A stretch of DNA of 64,000 nt from Palaemon carinicauda (Eukaryota; Arthropoda; Malacostraca; Decapoda; Palaemonidae). Of this stretch, positions 26,001-34,213 are shown piece by piece; position 1 is the first letter of the stretch; every line of letters starts with the position of its first letter. A program made the position numbers and the translations under genes. The stretch is from positions 53,050,502 to 53,114,501 of the forward strand of contig NC_090768.1 in NCBI RefSeq assembly GCF_036898095.1, in the 5' to 3' direction. Below the pieces are notes generated by a model. It was not told the origin of the DNA. It saw only the letters and a list, made by a program, of their open reading frames with translations, and made no database searches.

Positions 26001-27399
26001 GGACTCAACCGAGTTCATTTTCATAAAATATATTATTTTTATACTCGCCCCGGGTTTGTCTCATGCCCTTCACTATCTAGTAGCTGTTGTACAAGTTATG
26101 GCTTCTTAGATTGAAATTTCTATTCATGATATGCTTGCCGTAGCACTGTTATTGACATTCACTGCCATGTAATGACCACAATATGCTACTAAAGTGGCTA
26201 GACTGTAGAAGTGGAAGTAAATGAATAATTCAAAATTTTGGGATATCTGACAACATTCCAGCTTGCTACGAGAAGGAAGCCATATGATCCCACCAGGTTG
26301 AGTATAGAAGTGATAAACTTATCTCATTTTTATGTGATAAATTTTACCCAGTGTACTATTTTGAAGCCCGTTGTAAATTAATGTAGTGTACAACTGTAGT
26401 TATTTAAACGACTCCACTCTATTTCAGGACCAACAGATCACGGCAGCGGTTACATGCAGTCGTTCAGCTGAGCTAGTGGCCTTACAAATAGCTCATGTTC
26501 AAAATAGTGTAAATGATACAGCATTGAGATTGTTGAAGCTACCCTCATCAGGTGTTAGAATAATAACTACAAAACATTTGAAGTAAGTTTTTATTAGGTT
26601 TGTCAAGTAATGTAAGATAAGATCAATTTGATATAGGTTTTGATTTCCACGAATCTGATAAATTTGATTGGCTCTAATTATTTAATGCATTTTTTCCATA
26701 GTGTATGCGAAGCTTTACTAGTTGGACGTGCCTATGACACAAATGTTGACTGGAGTGCAGCCTTGTATCATCAGTTTGTTGTTGATGGAAATGAACAGTA
26801 TTTAGCCGAATATTTAGAAAACTTTTCTCTAACAGCAGAAGTGTTGTTGGACATTGTCAAGAAGTAAGTTATAGATTTTTATATTGAAGACATTTGCAAT
26901 GTTAGTAGAAATCCTTTGTTGACCTGGCCATTAAAGCCGCTTTGATTTTATCACTTGGCTGATCGTGCGGCTGACCTGTTTTCTCTGATCTCCCAGCTAT
27001 GCTTCATTCTCCCATTCTAGAGCAGCTTGGTTAAATGTAGGACCAGTGATTTGTCTTTGCATCTTACTGTCAAAAACTTTGTATCACTTTTCCAAGTCTT
27101 CTTGAGTGCCTATAATTCAGAACACAATAATATTGGATGTATGATTGCACTGTATACTCTTAGTTTTAAAGATTTAATAAGCTGATTTTTAACTTTTCAG
27201 ACTTGAACATGGAGGTGTGACCAGAGTCCGTCAAGAACGCATTGCCTTATTATTAGCATATATTGAAGAAGCCGATGTAGTGTATCGTGTTGCCAGTCAG
27301 CTTGGGCTCAAGAGTAATATAGAAGATTGTTTATCATCCTCCTCTGCACCGTACCTCAAGGACACGGTTTTCAAAAAAGGATTAACATTTTCTAACTAG
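586..27399 (+). CDS. SPG11: Spatacsin (SPG11) orthologue, 5'-partial, 18 exons in window
   Basis: Spatacsin is a large cytosolic/lysosome-associated protein that works with spastizin (ZFYVE26) and the AP-5 adaptor in lysosome reformation; this is family knowledge. Here 18 exons with AG/GT borders join in one frame (5,923 coding bases, about 1,973 residues) to a TAG at 27397-27399, with no internal stop. Human spatacsin is about 2,440 residues, so roughly the first 470 lie outside the window. The C-terminal quarter gives the recognition: [15 protein letters not shown], then [14 protein letters not shown], then [14 protein letters not shown] follow the order of the conserved Spatacsin_C domain. 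Exons 2 and 5 are very long (1,219 and 2,433 bases). Introns carry many transposons, the largest a DIRS-like element at 3782-10100. I saw no AATAAA close after the stop. Identity is sure; a few splice sites could shift by some bases. Confidence 0.93.
723..2100 (+). other. SPG11: SPG11 intron, nothing recognised
   Basis: AT-rich sequence with no repeat I recognise. An AG-flanked open stretch at 1291-1343 ([16 protein letters not shown]) was considered as an exon but breaks the frame into exon 2. Confidence 0.6.
2101..3319 (+). CDS. SPG11: SPG11 exon 2 (1,219 bp)
   Basis: A polypyrimidine tract and CTACAG at 2095-2100 precede the exon; the donor CAG/GTACGT is at 3320. It encodes about 406 residues beginning [17 protein letters not shown] and [10 protein letters not shown], a helical-repeat style region typical of the middle of spatacsin, with a polar linker rich in Ser, Asp and Lys (roughly 2290-2470). 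It enters in phase 1 and leaves in phase 2. Confidence 0.92.
3516..3680 (+). CDS. SPG11: SPG11 exon 3
   Basis: The acceptor TTTGCAG ends at 3515 and the donor AA/GTGAGT is at 3681. It reads [19 protein letters not shown] and then [19 protein letters not shown]. The AG left by exon 2 plus the first A gives Arg. The following intron (3681-11544) is where the DIRS-like element A is inserted. Confidence 0.9.
4601..5068 (+). repeat. 249-bp tandem duplication, each ending in a long (GA)n tract
   Basis: The block starting TAAATCGATTCTGACG at 4601 recurs at 4850, a period of 249 bases. Both copies contain TGGGCTCTTCTCT and end in (GA)n: 4767-4849 (about 83 bases) and 5017-5068 (about 52). Two or three substitutions separate the unique parts, so the duplication is fairly recent. 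Copy B has a single, much shorter CT/GA tract near 45297-45345. Confidence 0.95.
5472..6630 (+). pseudogene. Gag-like ORF remnants of DIRS copy A
   Basis: Open stretches at 5472-5681, 5830-6147, 6159-6494 and 6364-6627 lie in different frames. The first reads [17 protein letters not shown], and copy B has [17 protein letters not shown] on the minus strand near 44850, so the coding potential is real and shared. The body is rich in Val, Asp, Pro and Arg with short reiterated motifs. Frameshifts separate the pieces. No zinc knuckle was seen. The gag assignment rests on position only. Confidence 0.6.
7042..7752 (+). pseudogene. Reverse transcriptase fragment of DIRS copy A
   Basis: DIRS-type RT motifs are plain: [20 protein letters not shown] (the first catalytic Asp within SLDLQ), [15 protein letters not shown], and the active-site [12 protein letters not shown]. 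The frame is lost near 7590, where the homologous reading continues one frame over ([13 protein letters not shown]). The segment before the RT core carries a 52-bp tandem duplication (see 7079-7183). The enzyme would be non-functional as written. Confidence 0.85.
7079..7183 (+). repeat. 52-bp tandem duplication inside the DIRS RT frame
   Basis: GGGATGGCTCCAATGATCTG occurs at 7080 and again at 7132, each followed by a similar CAGC..TTC.CTGCAGGA stretch. The period is 52, not a multiple of three, so it shifts the frame upstream of the RT core. Confidence 0.85.
7955..8330 (+). pseudogene. RNase H fragment of DIRS copy A
   Basis: In the frame starting at 7959 it reads [18 protein letters not shown] (catalytic Asp), then [14 protein letters not shown] (catalytic Glu), then hits TAA near 8121. 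In another frame it resumes [19 protein letters not shown] (catalytic Asp) and then a DCLSR motif near 8297. All three acidic residues of the DIRS RNase H are visible but spread over two frames. The second frame stays open to 8911 and overlaps the recombinase ORF. Confidence 0.8.
8690..9807 (+). CDS. Tyrosine recombinase (YR) of DIRS copy A, open frame
   Basis: The frame is open from 8233 to the TAA at 9805-9807; homology begins around 8690-8720 ([20 protein letters not shown]). It has an N-terminal core-binding domain ([16 protein letters not shown], then [11 protein letters not shown]) and a catalytic domain. The catalytic residues are Arg in AKRVSEL (9223-9225), His and Arg in KTHEVRA (9598-9600 and 9607-9609), Trp at 9676-9678 and the nucleophile Tyr in ASFYLKD (9706-9708). 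DIRS elements use this enzyme to integrate a circular DNA intermediate without target duplication (family knowledge). The start codon is unclear: the upstream part of the frame (8233-8690) is out-of-frame RNase H DNA. This is the best preserved protein of either copy. Confidence 0.88.
9808..11544 (+). other. 3' tail of DIRS copy A, then plain SPG11 intron
   Basis: Positions 9808-10100 match the 3' non-coding part of copy B on the minus strand (blocks AAGCCTTTCGCATCCTGGTT and TTTGGCGGGTGGTCAAA, and the end CTTCCTTACCAGGTAC). From about 10100 to the exon at 11545 I see AT-rich intron with no recognisable element. Confidence 0.6.
11545..11689 (+). CDS. SPG11: SPG11 exon 4
   Basis: The acceptor TTTTCAG ends at 11544 and the donor CTG/GTAAGG is at 11690. 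It reads [16 protein letters not shown] followed by [16 protein letters not shown] and leaves in phase 0. The frame joins exon 3 exactly across 7.9 kb of intron that carries element A, which supports A being spliced out as intronic DNA. Confidence 0.9.
11741..11874. mobile_element. 134-bp miniature inverted-repeat element
   Basis: AATTTGTAATT at the left is mirrored by AATTACAAATT at the right. Inside, GATACAAACC, CTATTTATAGGG and ATACTTTCGGCGTAGCTGAA are mirrored by the right half, so nearly the whole element folds into one hairpin. Its half-sequence resembles the left end of the larger relic at 54838 (GAGCTCTTTATTAGGGAATA, then CTTTCAGC.AAGCTG), so it looks like a minimal, ends-only derivative of that family. 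Confidence 0.75.
11875..13097 (+). other. SPG11: SPG11 intron, nothing recognised
   Basis: AT-rich intron with poly-T runs. No repeat or ORF I can support. Confidence 0.6.
13098..15530 (+). CDS. SPG11: SPG11 exon 5 (2,433 bp, 811 codons)
   Basis: The acceptor TTTACAG ends at 13097 and the donor AAG/GTAATT is at 15531. Both borders are phase 0. It encodes 811 residues from [18 protein letters not shown] to [11 protein letters not shown]: an alpha-helical body with a Ser/Asp-rich acidic linker near 15240-15360 ([14 protein letters not shown]). The frame stays open for about 120 bp past the donor, so the stop in the raw reading frame is intronic. An exon this long is unusual beside its 68-222-bp downstream neighbours. 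Confidence 0.94.
15958..16093 (+). CDS. SPG11: SPG11 exon 6
   Basis: The acceptor TTTCAG ends at 15957 and the donor GAA/GTGAGT is at 16094. It reads [20 protein letters not shown] and then a Ser/Thr/Lys-rich stretch, ending in phase 1. Confidence 0.88.
16383..16481 (+). CDS. SPG11: SPG11 exon 7
   Basis: The acceptor ACCAG ends at 16382 and the donor TTG/GTAAGA is at 16482. Spliced to exon 6 it reads [20 protein letters not shown], then [14 protein letters not shown]. It enters and leaves in phase 1. Confidence 0.88.
16482..17180 (+). other. SPG11: SPG11 intron
   Basis: AT-rich. A short direct repeat (GAATATAGTATTAGA..GTGA) occurs twice at about 16793 and 16818. Nothing else seen. Confidence 0.6.
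17181..17290 (+). CDS. SPG11: SPG11 exon 8
   Basis: The acceptor CTTCCAG ends at 17180 and the donor ACT/GTGAGT is at 17291. It reads [20 protein letters not shown], then [16 protein letters not shown]. Confidence 0.9.
17291..18233 (+). other. SPG11: SPG11 intron, nothing recognised
   Basis: AT-rich intron. No element recognised. Confidence 0.6.
18234..18375 (+). CDS. SPG11: SPG11 exon 9
   Basis: The acceptor TCTTTTCAG ends at 18233 and the donor CTG/GTGAGT is at 18376. It reads [20 protein letters not shown], then [19 protein letters not shown], and leaves in phase 1. Confidence 0.9.
18728..18892 (+). CDS. SPG11: SPG11 exon 10
   Basis: The acceptor is AAAAAAG ending at 18727, a purine-rich 3' site behind a T-rich tract; the donor AAG/GTTTGT at 18893 is also off-consensus. 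It reads [20 protein letters not shown] and ends [11 protein letters not shown]. Confidence 0.88.
19175..19317 (+). CDS. SPG11: SPG11 exon 11 (start of C-terminal conserved domain)
   Basis: The acceptor TTTTTTCCAG ends at 19174 and the donor ATG/GTAATT is at 19318. It reads [20 protein letters not shown], then [20 protein letters not shown]. This is one of the clearest matches to vertebrate spatacsin, where a similar AHDCFT and MEGI pair opens the C-terminal domain. Confidence 0.93.
19318..20977 (+). other. SPG11: SPG11 intron, nothing recognised
   Basis: AT-rich intron. Positions 19540-19870 are less AT-rich than the rest, but no ORF or terminal repeat supports an element there. Confidence 0.55.
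20978..21199 (+). CDS. SPG11: SPG11 exon 12
   Basis: The acceptor TTTCTCAG ends at 20977 and the donor GAG/GTAAGA is at 21200. The exon is 74 codons in phase 0/0. [20 protein letters not shown] followed by a [11 protein letters not shown] segment is a hallmark of the Spatacsin_C region. Confidence 0.95.
21386..21483 (+). CDS. SPG11: SPG11 exon 13
   Basis: The acceptor GTTATAG ends at 21385 and the donor AAG/GTAATT is at 21484. It reads [20 protein letters not shown] and ends in phase 2. Confidence 0.88.
21686..21753 (+). CDS. SPG11: SPG11 exon 14 (68 bp)
   Basis: The acceptor TTTTTGTAG ends at 21685 and the donor AAG/GTAAGA is at 21754. It encodes a basic, Ser-rich linker: [18 protein letters not shown]. 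It is short but needed to keep the frame between exons 13 and 15. A cryptic GTAAGA lies inside it at 21694-21699. Confidence 0.82.
21754..22770 (+). other. SPG11: SPG11 intron with an ATT microsatellite and repeat scrap
   Basis: Positions 22319-22352 hold (ATT)n followed by ACTAATTGGAAAAGCAGGATGCT, a minus-strand scrap of the TAA-tailed repeat family seen at 24680-25323. Positions 22510-22645 are open ([17 protein letters not shown]..) and bordered by AG and GTAAGA, but do not fit the SPG11 frame. Confidence 0.6.
22771..22895 (+). CDS. SPG11: SPG11 exon 15
   Basis: The acceptor TTTTACCAG ends at 22770 and the donor CAG/GTACTG is at 22896. It reads [20 protein letters not shown], then YYMQ, equivalent to the helical segment before the last third of Spatacsin_C. 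The following 3.5-kb intron is rich in repeats. Confidence 0.9.
23771..24050. repeat. Minisatellite, three copies of a ~93-bp unit
   Basis: Units begin near 23771, 23867 and 23960 with ATAGAAC, then TTCATGATTCA.ATGCCATC, AAAATGTAAAGTCACAT, AGAAGTTTTCCTTCTA and end CCTGGCCAT. Copies differ by only a few bases, including a 3-bp indel. Confidence 0.92.
24680..25323 (+). mobile_element. SINE-like/LINE-tail repeat with (TAA)n tail, copy 1
   Basis: The body contains CACCAGCCACTCGTTGAGATA, TTTGACTGGCCAGA, GTGCCATAGTGTCTGTACCA and TTGCTTGAGGGTACAC, and ends CTAGGGTTGTAGCTTAG before (TAA)n at 25299-25323. It matches 55386-56023 over nearly its whole length and shares its 3' half with 61066-61430. There is no ORF of note, so it is either a SINE or the 3' end of a LINE. 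Confidence 0.85.
25502..25760. mobile_element. Palindromic MITE, about 97-bp inverted ends, piggyBac-like
   Basis: The left end TAAAGTCCTGTCCACAC is mirrored by GTGTGGACAGGGCTTAA at the right. The match continues inward through TCGTGCATACC.GACGGGCAAAC and AATAGTTAGTGA for about 97 bases with scattered mismatches, around a 65-bp centre. TTAA at the right edge and CTAA at the left hint at a piggyBac-type TTAA target. Family assignment is a guess. Confidence 0.75.
25884..26015. repeat. Short interspersed repeat (GGGTAGCCGACATC type)
   Basis: The block CAAGGCACTTCCCCCAATTT, GGGGTAGCCGACATCAACAA, GGGGACCTCTACTCTCTACT and CAACCGAGTTC stands out from the AT-rich intron in composition. I recall similar blocks as dispersed repeats in crustacean sequence; that is memory only. 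Confidence 0.55.
26428..26582 (+). CDS. SPG11: SPG11 exon 16
   Basis: The acceptor TATTTCAG ends at 26427 and the donor AA/GTAAGT is at 26583. It reads [20 protein letters not shown], then [19 protein letters not shown]. Confidence 0.9.
26702..26863 (+). CDS. SPG11: SPG11 exon 17
   Basis: The acceptor TTTTCCATAG ends at 26701 and the donor AA/GTAAGT is at 26864. It reads [20 protein letters not shown], then [20 protein letters not shown]. Vertebrate spatacsins have the matching order of an A-E-A-Y-D-F patch, a W-A-E-I-L-Y-Q-Q-like patch and an F-x-Y-L-E-E-F-like patch. Confidence 0.94.
27201..27399 (+). CDS. SPG11: SPG11 exon 18 (terminal)
   Basis: The acceptor AACTTTTCAG ends at 27200. It reads [20 protein letters not shown], then [20 protein letters not shown], and stops at TAG 27397-27399. 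The family ends about here, so the C terminus looks complete. Confidence 0.93.
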
Positions 27400-29173
27400 A
27401 TTAGAACTTTTAATTAAGAGGTTTGACATTATCTGACTTCTGGTTAGTTGGTGCTGGATCTGAATGCTGTAGTTTATTGTACAGTAAATCATCTTAGTTG
27501 ATGGATCAATGGCTGTGATATATGCTCAGGTATTACTTGAATGTCTATACAATTTCATGGCACATATAGTGTGCAATAATGTTTTTGGAGGATTTTAAAA
27601 GATCTGAAAGGTTATTTTGATTGCTTTGGTGGCTTTTTATGCACAGTAGGGCTTCAACTTGTTCAGATACTTAGGGGTCTGGTCTATTAAGCAATGGAAA
27701 CAATCCCTGTAGATATTTCATACACCTGAACGTTTAAGATATTCCATAAGTAGCTGTAATTCCATTCAGTTTCACAGGTCACAGTGGTAATTCCACAAAT
27801 ATCACACTGGCTATATTGAAGCGGAATATATCGATTTAGAGGATTTATGGAGTTTGGCCAAATCCACCATAATTGGTTAACTTAATATCATCAAGAGTAG
27901 TGTTAGTCAAGTTAAGGTTTATTGTTTGGAATTTAACTTCATCTATTGTATTTTTAAACAAAGTTATTCTATCCAAGACTGATGCAAAGTTTGATCTCTA
28001 GATTGGGGAATCAAAGAAAGCTCAAAAGCCCAATTAAGGACCCATATTCCATCATGTTATTATCTATCAATGTAAGTATATTGTCCCCATTCAGTAGTTT
28101 GGTAGGTTGTTTTCAGCAATATTGATAATATTACATGAAAGGTAATTATCATTTACACTGTGATAAATATTATTGAAAGATTGTGATAAATTTTATTAAT
28201 AGTTTTTATTTGCTGCATAGTCTTAAAAATATATCCACATTCAAGCTTTAAAATGATCAAGATGAACAAGTTACATGATTTTGTATTTGCAAATTTTAAC
28301 AAATGCAGTAGTAGTTATTTTTATCTTGAGATTTTAGTTAAGAAATTACCATATAAACATTTTATAAATTATATTACTGTTGTTATATAAATATGTTTAA
28401 CCATTTATACTCTTCGTTTATGTAAATTATAAGTTACCTTTTTACTGTTTTTATTATTTAATCTATAACCACTGATATGTTTACTACAATCCAAAAATAC
28501 TAGTTACATGAAAGGTGAACGTAGTTGTATTATATTATCCATTCATTTTAAATATTTTAAAATCCTTATTACAGATCTTTAAGCATTAATTGAAAGAAGA
28601 AACTTCAAGAAAAGGCCTTGCAATCTTTCCACTGACTAAACAAAACAATACTTAAGTAGATTTACAAAGTAAGCAATATATACATACTGAATTCTAACAT
28701 CAAGAAAAAAACCCTGTGAAAACAGATTTACAGGTTATGGGTGAGAATAGTTCTTTAAGGTTCTGTAAGGTTTCAAATATAAAGTTTAATTTTTAAAGAC
28801 CTAATTGAGAAGTTAAAAATCTCTTCCTTATTTCAAAACTTTCACCTGTTTGAATTCAATTAGTATATTATAGCTTGCTTTGTAAATTACTGTGTGCATA
28901 ATTTATTGCTAACAAAGTACAGTTGACCCTTGACTAATTTATGCACAGGCTCTGCATTTATCAATCAGCTTTTGTTACAGGATATATTATATTGCACTTA
29001 AGAATTACTTGCACTATGCGAGAGCATAAAAAATCTTATAATTATTTGCATTGTTTGTGCTACACAGTATTAAAGTGGTCAAAAATATTCCATATAAAAT
29101 CTTAACTTATAAATGTATACATATTGTGCTTACAACATTTTACATAAGTGGTCAAAATCACAAATTTTTAAAG
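27400..29173 (+). other. SPG11 3' UTR/downstream DNA
   Basis: AT-rich sequence after the SPG11 stop. It presumably includes the 3' UTR, but I see no canonical AATAAA close downstream, so no polyadenylation site is called. No ORF or repeat recognised. Confidence 0.5.
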
Positions 29174-29829
29174 GAATTTGTATTTTTCCTAATGATACAA
29201 ACCCATGTCCTTTAATGGGAGTATGATTTCAGCGTCTTAAATCACGCCCACTCAACGACAGTCAGTAATGGTCTCACTTAATGATTGTCCTTTAATAGAT
29301 TTTTCTTTAGGAAGGATGAAGTCCCAAGAACCAGAACTGGCTGGTTCACTAACCAGGATTTGTCAACGCACTTCGTCACGTAAAAGTGCAGAAGAGACGA
29401 CTCCTGTCATCCTCCTAACAACCTGGGCATGAGGATGTCGCAGGTATTAGGCTGGGTTCCCTACCAGGTGACTACAAGGTAACCATGGAATAACATACAG
29501 TATATCCATGCAGAGGATATGTTGTGGGATATAGTATGATCAATTATGAGAAATTGGTTTACAGTCATTGTATCCAACTCTCCTCTTATTTGGGAGGATG
29601 GACAAGATATCTCCTTCAGCAAAATTTACCTGTTAAAGTTGCTCGATCTAGGGCTAACCTGCATCTGGCGTCCAGCTAGCACATAACAGCATGACTGCTG
29701 CACCCCTACGTTTCAACAGTTCTCTTGGACGAGATGTTTCATGTACCTTGAGGGAGCTAGGTTTGCTACATGACCTATCAAGCAGCAACCACCGGACCAA
29801 GGATAAATATATCTAAGGACCTACTGGTA

Positions 29830-30600
29830 CTTTCAAAGGTAGTGGACGGTGAAGGTTGTCTGGCATGTGCAGACTACTGCCTTCATGGCCTGTGCTACTG
29901 ACAGATTCTTCCTGAAAGCTAAAATGGATACGATACCCGTGACGTCATATCCTCGCTTGTTGCAGGATAGGCACGTCTGGTGGTCTCCTGAAACCAGAAA
30001 GAAACTGTTCTTGAATATCTTCTTTACCCTTCCGGTTCCAAGAAAGTCTCTGGTGTTTCAGCCTGAAGCTTCGAGATCTATTTTGGTAGGGTCGTAGTGC
30101 CCTCACAGGACAAAGAAGCAAGTCATTCACATACCAGCTAGTCTCTTCTTTTTAAGAAAAGCTGAAGAACACTAATCTAGTCGTGAACAGCTGGGTTCGG
30201 GGTCTTTCAAACTCCAGAACAAAGGTGAAGAAGACATTCTTCCATTCTTCAGAATGACTTGCCAACTTTCTCCATCTCAAGGGCTCGTACTGGCACGCCT
30301 AAGAGGCCTGAGGACTCGTGACATTTCATCCTAAGCAGTGCAAGGCTGTTGGTAGCTCCTTATGAGCCCAGACAATTTCATCAAGCCCTCCAGTCTGAAA
30401 AAATGTCTTGAGGCTGAACAACAGCCTTTCACCAAGGTGACTGAGAAGCTTCTTTTGCCAAAGGTAGATAAGAAAATCAGCTGATCCACACCATTTGGCT
30501 TGAGGCCATCAGGGTGATCCTGAAATACAATAGTCAACAATCTTAGTATATCAGCAAAAGGGCAGAAAGGCATACTTTTTCAGATTGTTCTAAGGTTGTT
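29830..30600 (-). pseudogene. Tyrosine recombinase remnant of DIRS-like copy C
   Basis: On the minus strand LLLCPVRALRPYQNRSRSFR (30120-30060) matches the [16 protein letters not shown] block of the intact YR in copy A. Further on (29910-29840), in another frame, RKNLSVAQAMKAV and CQTTFTVHYL correspond to the end of the YR around its nucleophile Tyr. Stops and frameshifts are frequent. It is clearly dead. Confidence 0.75.
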
Positions 30601-32389
30601 AGAAGACATTTTTTAATACTGCCAATGGGTCTGGAACTGAGAGCAGAATACTGGAACATTCTAGTTTAATTGAGTGGCAGACAGGTCGATCAACGGTGAT
30701 CCCCAAGAACAAGAAGCCTTTCTGCCTAACAAGGAAGTAAGACCACTCCGACCCAAAACCATATTACTGGCAACTTAGTAAGTCTGCTAGAACATTCTTC
30801 TTGCCTGGAATAAACCTTACTGACAGCTCTACTCCGTTGTCAACAGCCCAGGTATACACCTTTACTAACTTACAAATGGTGAGTGAAAATGTGCCCTTAT
30901 ATGTTAACGTAAGCCCTTTGTTGGAAAGCTTGCAATGCTAGTAGCCCTGCTTGGCCAGATCAAGAAATTGTTCCACTGGAACCCAATAGTAAGGGAGATC
31001 GCTTGCTGCTCACCAGCGACGTTTTAGGACACCACTTGTGGAAATGCCTGTGTGGGATGAGCTCCTACAATGAAAGATCTCAGATATTGCTACTCAAGCT
31101 AGTAGTTCTTGATTGTGCAGGAATAGGTGCTCTGCCTCCCTGAATGAACTTTTCCCAACTGATCAAAATTCTCAGATCATGGCAAAAGGAGAGATGTCTG
31201 TCTCTCAATTCTGGAGTAATTGCCTACTGGAGGACAGGATCAGCCAATTGCCAAGATACCTCAAGAAGATAAATCCTGTTCAAGTGGGCCGAGTGTGAGC
31301 ACTCGCTTGACCATTTAGGAGTAGTAAACAGTCTGAAGCAAAAGTATGCATCCTTCAGCTAAGTGGAAACCATGTGGGCTTCTTTCCTGATGGCATTCTG
31401 CATGGTACTTGCCGCATCCATCTTTAATGGTGACTGGGAAAGCAACTCGTTCAACAGAGAGGGATTAATGGCTGGTCTCCATTCTCTCTTTTAACTTCTC
31501 CACCAGTAGGAGTCAATTGTGGAAGCCCAGAGAACCATCTCGGACGACTTCCTGTATCTTCTCCATCACTTCACCTTTGCTGATAGAGCCAGAGTTTTCT
31601 GCAATTTCATTGGGTTGATCTGGAATGTCAATGTTGTGCAAGTGAGAGTAGGGTAAGAGTTACTGCGAGGTAGGCAGTAAAATACCATTCCAAAGTACTT
31701 CCACCACCCAGCTCCATGTTGCTGCCATGCCCAAAGGCTTGACGTATGTGGTAGCTGGAGGAGAGGAATGCAGAGTAAAGCATCCCCTTCCTTCCTGGCC
31801 TGGCCTGGCCTGGGGGACAATCCGTGGCTGAGGGGGACAAATACTTGGGGGCAATCCCTGGCCAAGGGGAAAAATAGTTGCATATTGTTCCATCTTTCTT
31901 GGTAGAGTAAGGAAGTGGTGGTGCAGATCGGACACTGGAGGTTGCAAGTCTTCTCAAGAGCCAAGTTCCAAAGCATAATGGGGTTTGAAGCTCTCATTGT
32001 TGTTGCCTTCTTTAAAGGGCTTGGACTCTTAAAGGTAACAGCACAAGGAAAAGGAAGACATGGCACGTCTTACTTATCCATTGAAACCTCCACGATGTTG
32101 TCAAATAAAGGGCTGGAGTCACTAGCGTTGAGTTGTTCCTAAGGAATAACACCTCTTGCCCCACCTGGCTGACTAAATGATAGGTAGGTAACAGTATGCC
32201 TCACCTTCAACCCAGTCGCATCACTGGTGTGCAAAGGTCACAGTCTTCGCAACTGAAGGACGACGTCAGTTTACAGTACTACTTGAGCATCTAAAGATTT
32301 GCCAAATCCTGAGTCATGGCAAAGTAGGTGACTGCACCAGAACAGTGGTTGATCCAGGAGGTCGCCAGAAAGCTGGCTATAGAAGTGGT

Positions 32390-32830
32390 TTGAATTGAAT
32401 TGAATATAGGATTTAGGCATTAAGCCAAGCACTGGGGCATCAAAGGCCATTCAGCGCTATATAACGAAAATCATTCAATCATATCTGTACACTCACACCA
32501 TTTAGTATCATTTTAACCTTTAATACAAATCGTAACACTTTCATACAATAAAATCTAGATGTGAAATAAATAGGGATTAAAAGGGTAAAATAAATAAATA
32601 AATTAATGAAAACAATTATAGCTCGTAATATAACCCAATACTTTGTATAAATTTTCTCAAGTTCAGGGTATTACAGTTTTCCCCCAGTATATCTCTTAAA
32701 GGTTTGTCCTGGAGTAAATGTGTCCTCCTCTGAAGATTAAAAACAGGGCAATCGACTAAAATATGTTTAACATCCATTGTCACTTGACAGGTATTCCATG
32801 ACAGCATATTCAAGTGCTGAGTGCAAAGTG
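32390..32830 (-). mobile_element. 5'-truncated LINE tail with RNase H end
   Basis: On the minus strand 32813-32616 reads CQVTMDVKHILVDCPVFNLQ, then RRTHLLQDKPLRDILGENCN and LRKFIQSIGLYYEL. The C..HIL..CP..N..R pattern and FI...GLY ending are typical of the C-terminal end of ORF2 in I/Jockey-type LINEs. A 3' UTR follows (TTCAGCGCT and CCAAGCACTGGGGC blocks on the plus strand) with a (TTGAA)n tail at about 32393-32404. It is a dead-on-arrival insertion nested in copy C. Confidence 0.75.
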
Positions 32831-34213
32831 CTATCGAGCTTGAGTCTCTCCACAGGATTCCTTACCGACAGTGCAACCAATGCTGGATCGATGGGCAGAA
32901 GAGATGGGTTTGCACCCTTGGTTTTGTAGAATTTTCGTAGTCAAGAGATCAGGGGAGGCTAGAGCTTCTATGATCTGCTTGAGTGTAGAAAATTCTTTGG
33001 GATCAGAGATCTGCGAATAACACCTTTAGTCCCCAAGCACAATCTGACCATGGCAACTCGAGAGCAGGCTTAGACCCAAGAAGGACGCCAATGCACTGAT
33101 CATTAGATGTAATACCACTCGTGACAAGAGCCGAGGTGCATGTTCGGTTCGGTACGAGACTTGGCATGGGTAACAGGAGCATGCACACCTGTACCGTGTA
33201 CCAAGCTACCTCCAAGGGTAATTTGGGTCTCGGTACTGTCCGAGTTTCTTCAAAACATACAAGGGGAGAGATCGGTCAAAGTTTATGAGTTTATGACTCC
33301 TATCAACAGATCTCACTGGACCTCTTTGATCATCATAGCTTATCACACCAAAAAGCCAATCAATGTAGCATTCTTTCACTGACATTAACTAAGTCAGAGT
33401 TGTCTTAATTATGAGATAGTGAGCATGATCGCAGAATATGATTGATAGTCAGGGTATTTTCTTGACATTTGCATGACTGGTCAATTTTACGGCCCCATTT
33501 AACCAAGATTGTCACCTGTTCTGGCCAGTTCAGCTATAGGAATTCTTTGATGGTATATTCTATTTGTTATTCTTTTAAAAGTAGCAGCATCTGAAGAATC
33601 TATCAAAGAAGAAGTAAAGGAGGAGGAGTAACTAGAACTTTGCCTTCTACAAGGTCACGCAAGCCAATGACAATGTTCTCGAGATATGAGGACACAGGTC
33701 ATTCTTTCAAAGCAGCAGAGACAACACTACCAAGTTTTCAGCCCTTCAGCATCTACCCGCCAGCCAGTTAGAGACGGCGGGGATAGAAGAAGGAAGCCAT
33801 CCCTCCCCTTAAACATTTGGCATCAGGAAAACACCTTCCTTCAATAGAGCATGAGGAATGTTTTAAGGAATCCCAAATTCCTTAGGTTCACGTTGTCGTC
33901 ATAGTTAGGCCACTCTAGCAAAGGAATGACAACTGACATGCTACCCAACAGAAACAAGGATGATGTGAATAACGGAAGGTTTGCACAGAAAACTTGCATA
34001 TAATTACAGTTTATCTGGAAAAACAATTGCATATCTTTGTCCTCTTCCTTTTGTATATCCCTCAAATATGACGATCTGTACAGCATGTGGCTAATATCAA
34101 AAGTGAGAGCACTGCAATTACAACCACCTCGTTAAAAGTTTAACAACCATTCCAACATAACTGAAATCATATTCCTATTAAAGAACAATGGTTTGTATTC
34201 TTGCAGGAACAAA

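Larger units (their letters stand above)
29174..34213 (-). mobile_element. DIRS-like relic with inverted ends, copy C (second family)
   Basis: The left end (TTTGTATTTTTCCTAATGAT, then ACAAACCCATGTCCTTTAAT and GGGAGTATGATTTCAG) is mirrored at the right (34151-34213: CTGAAATCATATTCCTATTA, then AAAGAACAATGGTTTGTA and TTGCAGGAACAAA). Recombinase remnants on the minus strand (29830-30600) set the orientation, with the 5' end at 34213. The interior is heavily mutated. A truncated LINE has landed inside at 32390-32830. It lies between the convergent SPG11 and RMDN1 genes. Confidence 0.7.

Noticed and set aside
31566..32066. Minus-strand open frames of 95-166 codons rich in Pro, Gly and Arg
   Set aside because: Three overlapping frames are open at once in a GC-richer patch of relic C and none has a motif. 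They may be decayed gag, but that cannot be supported.
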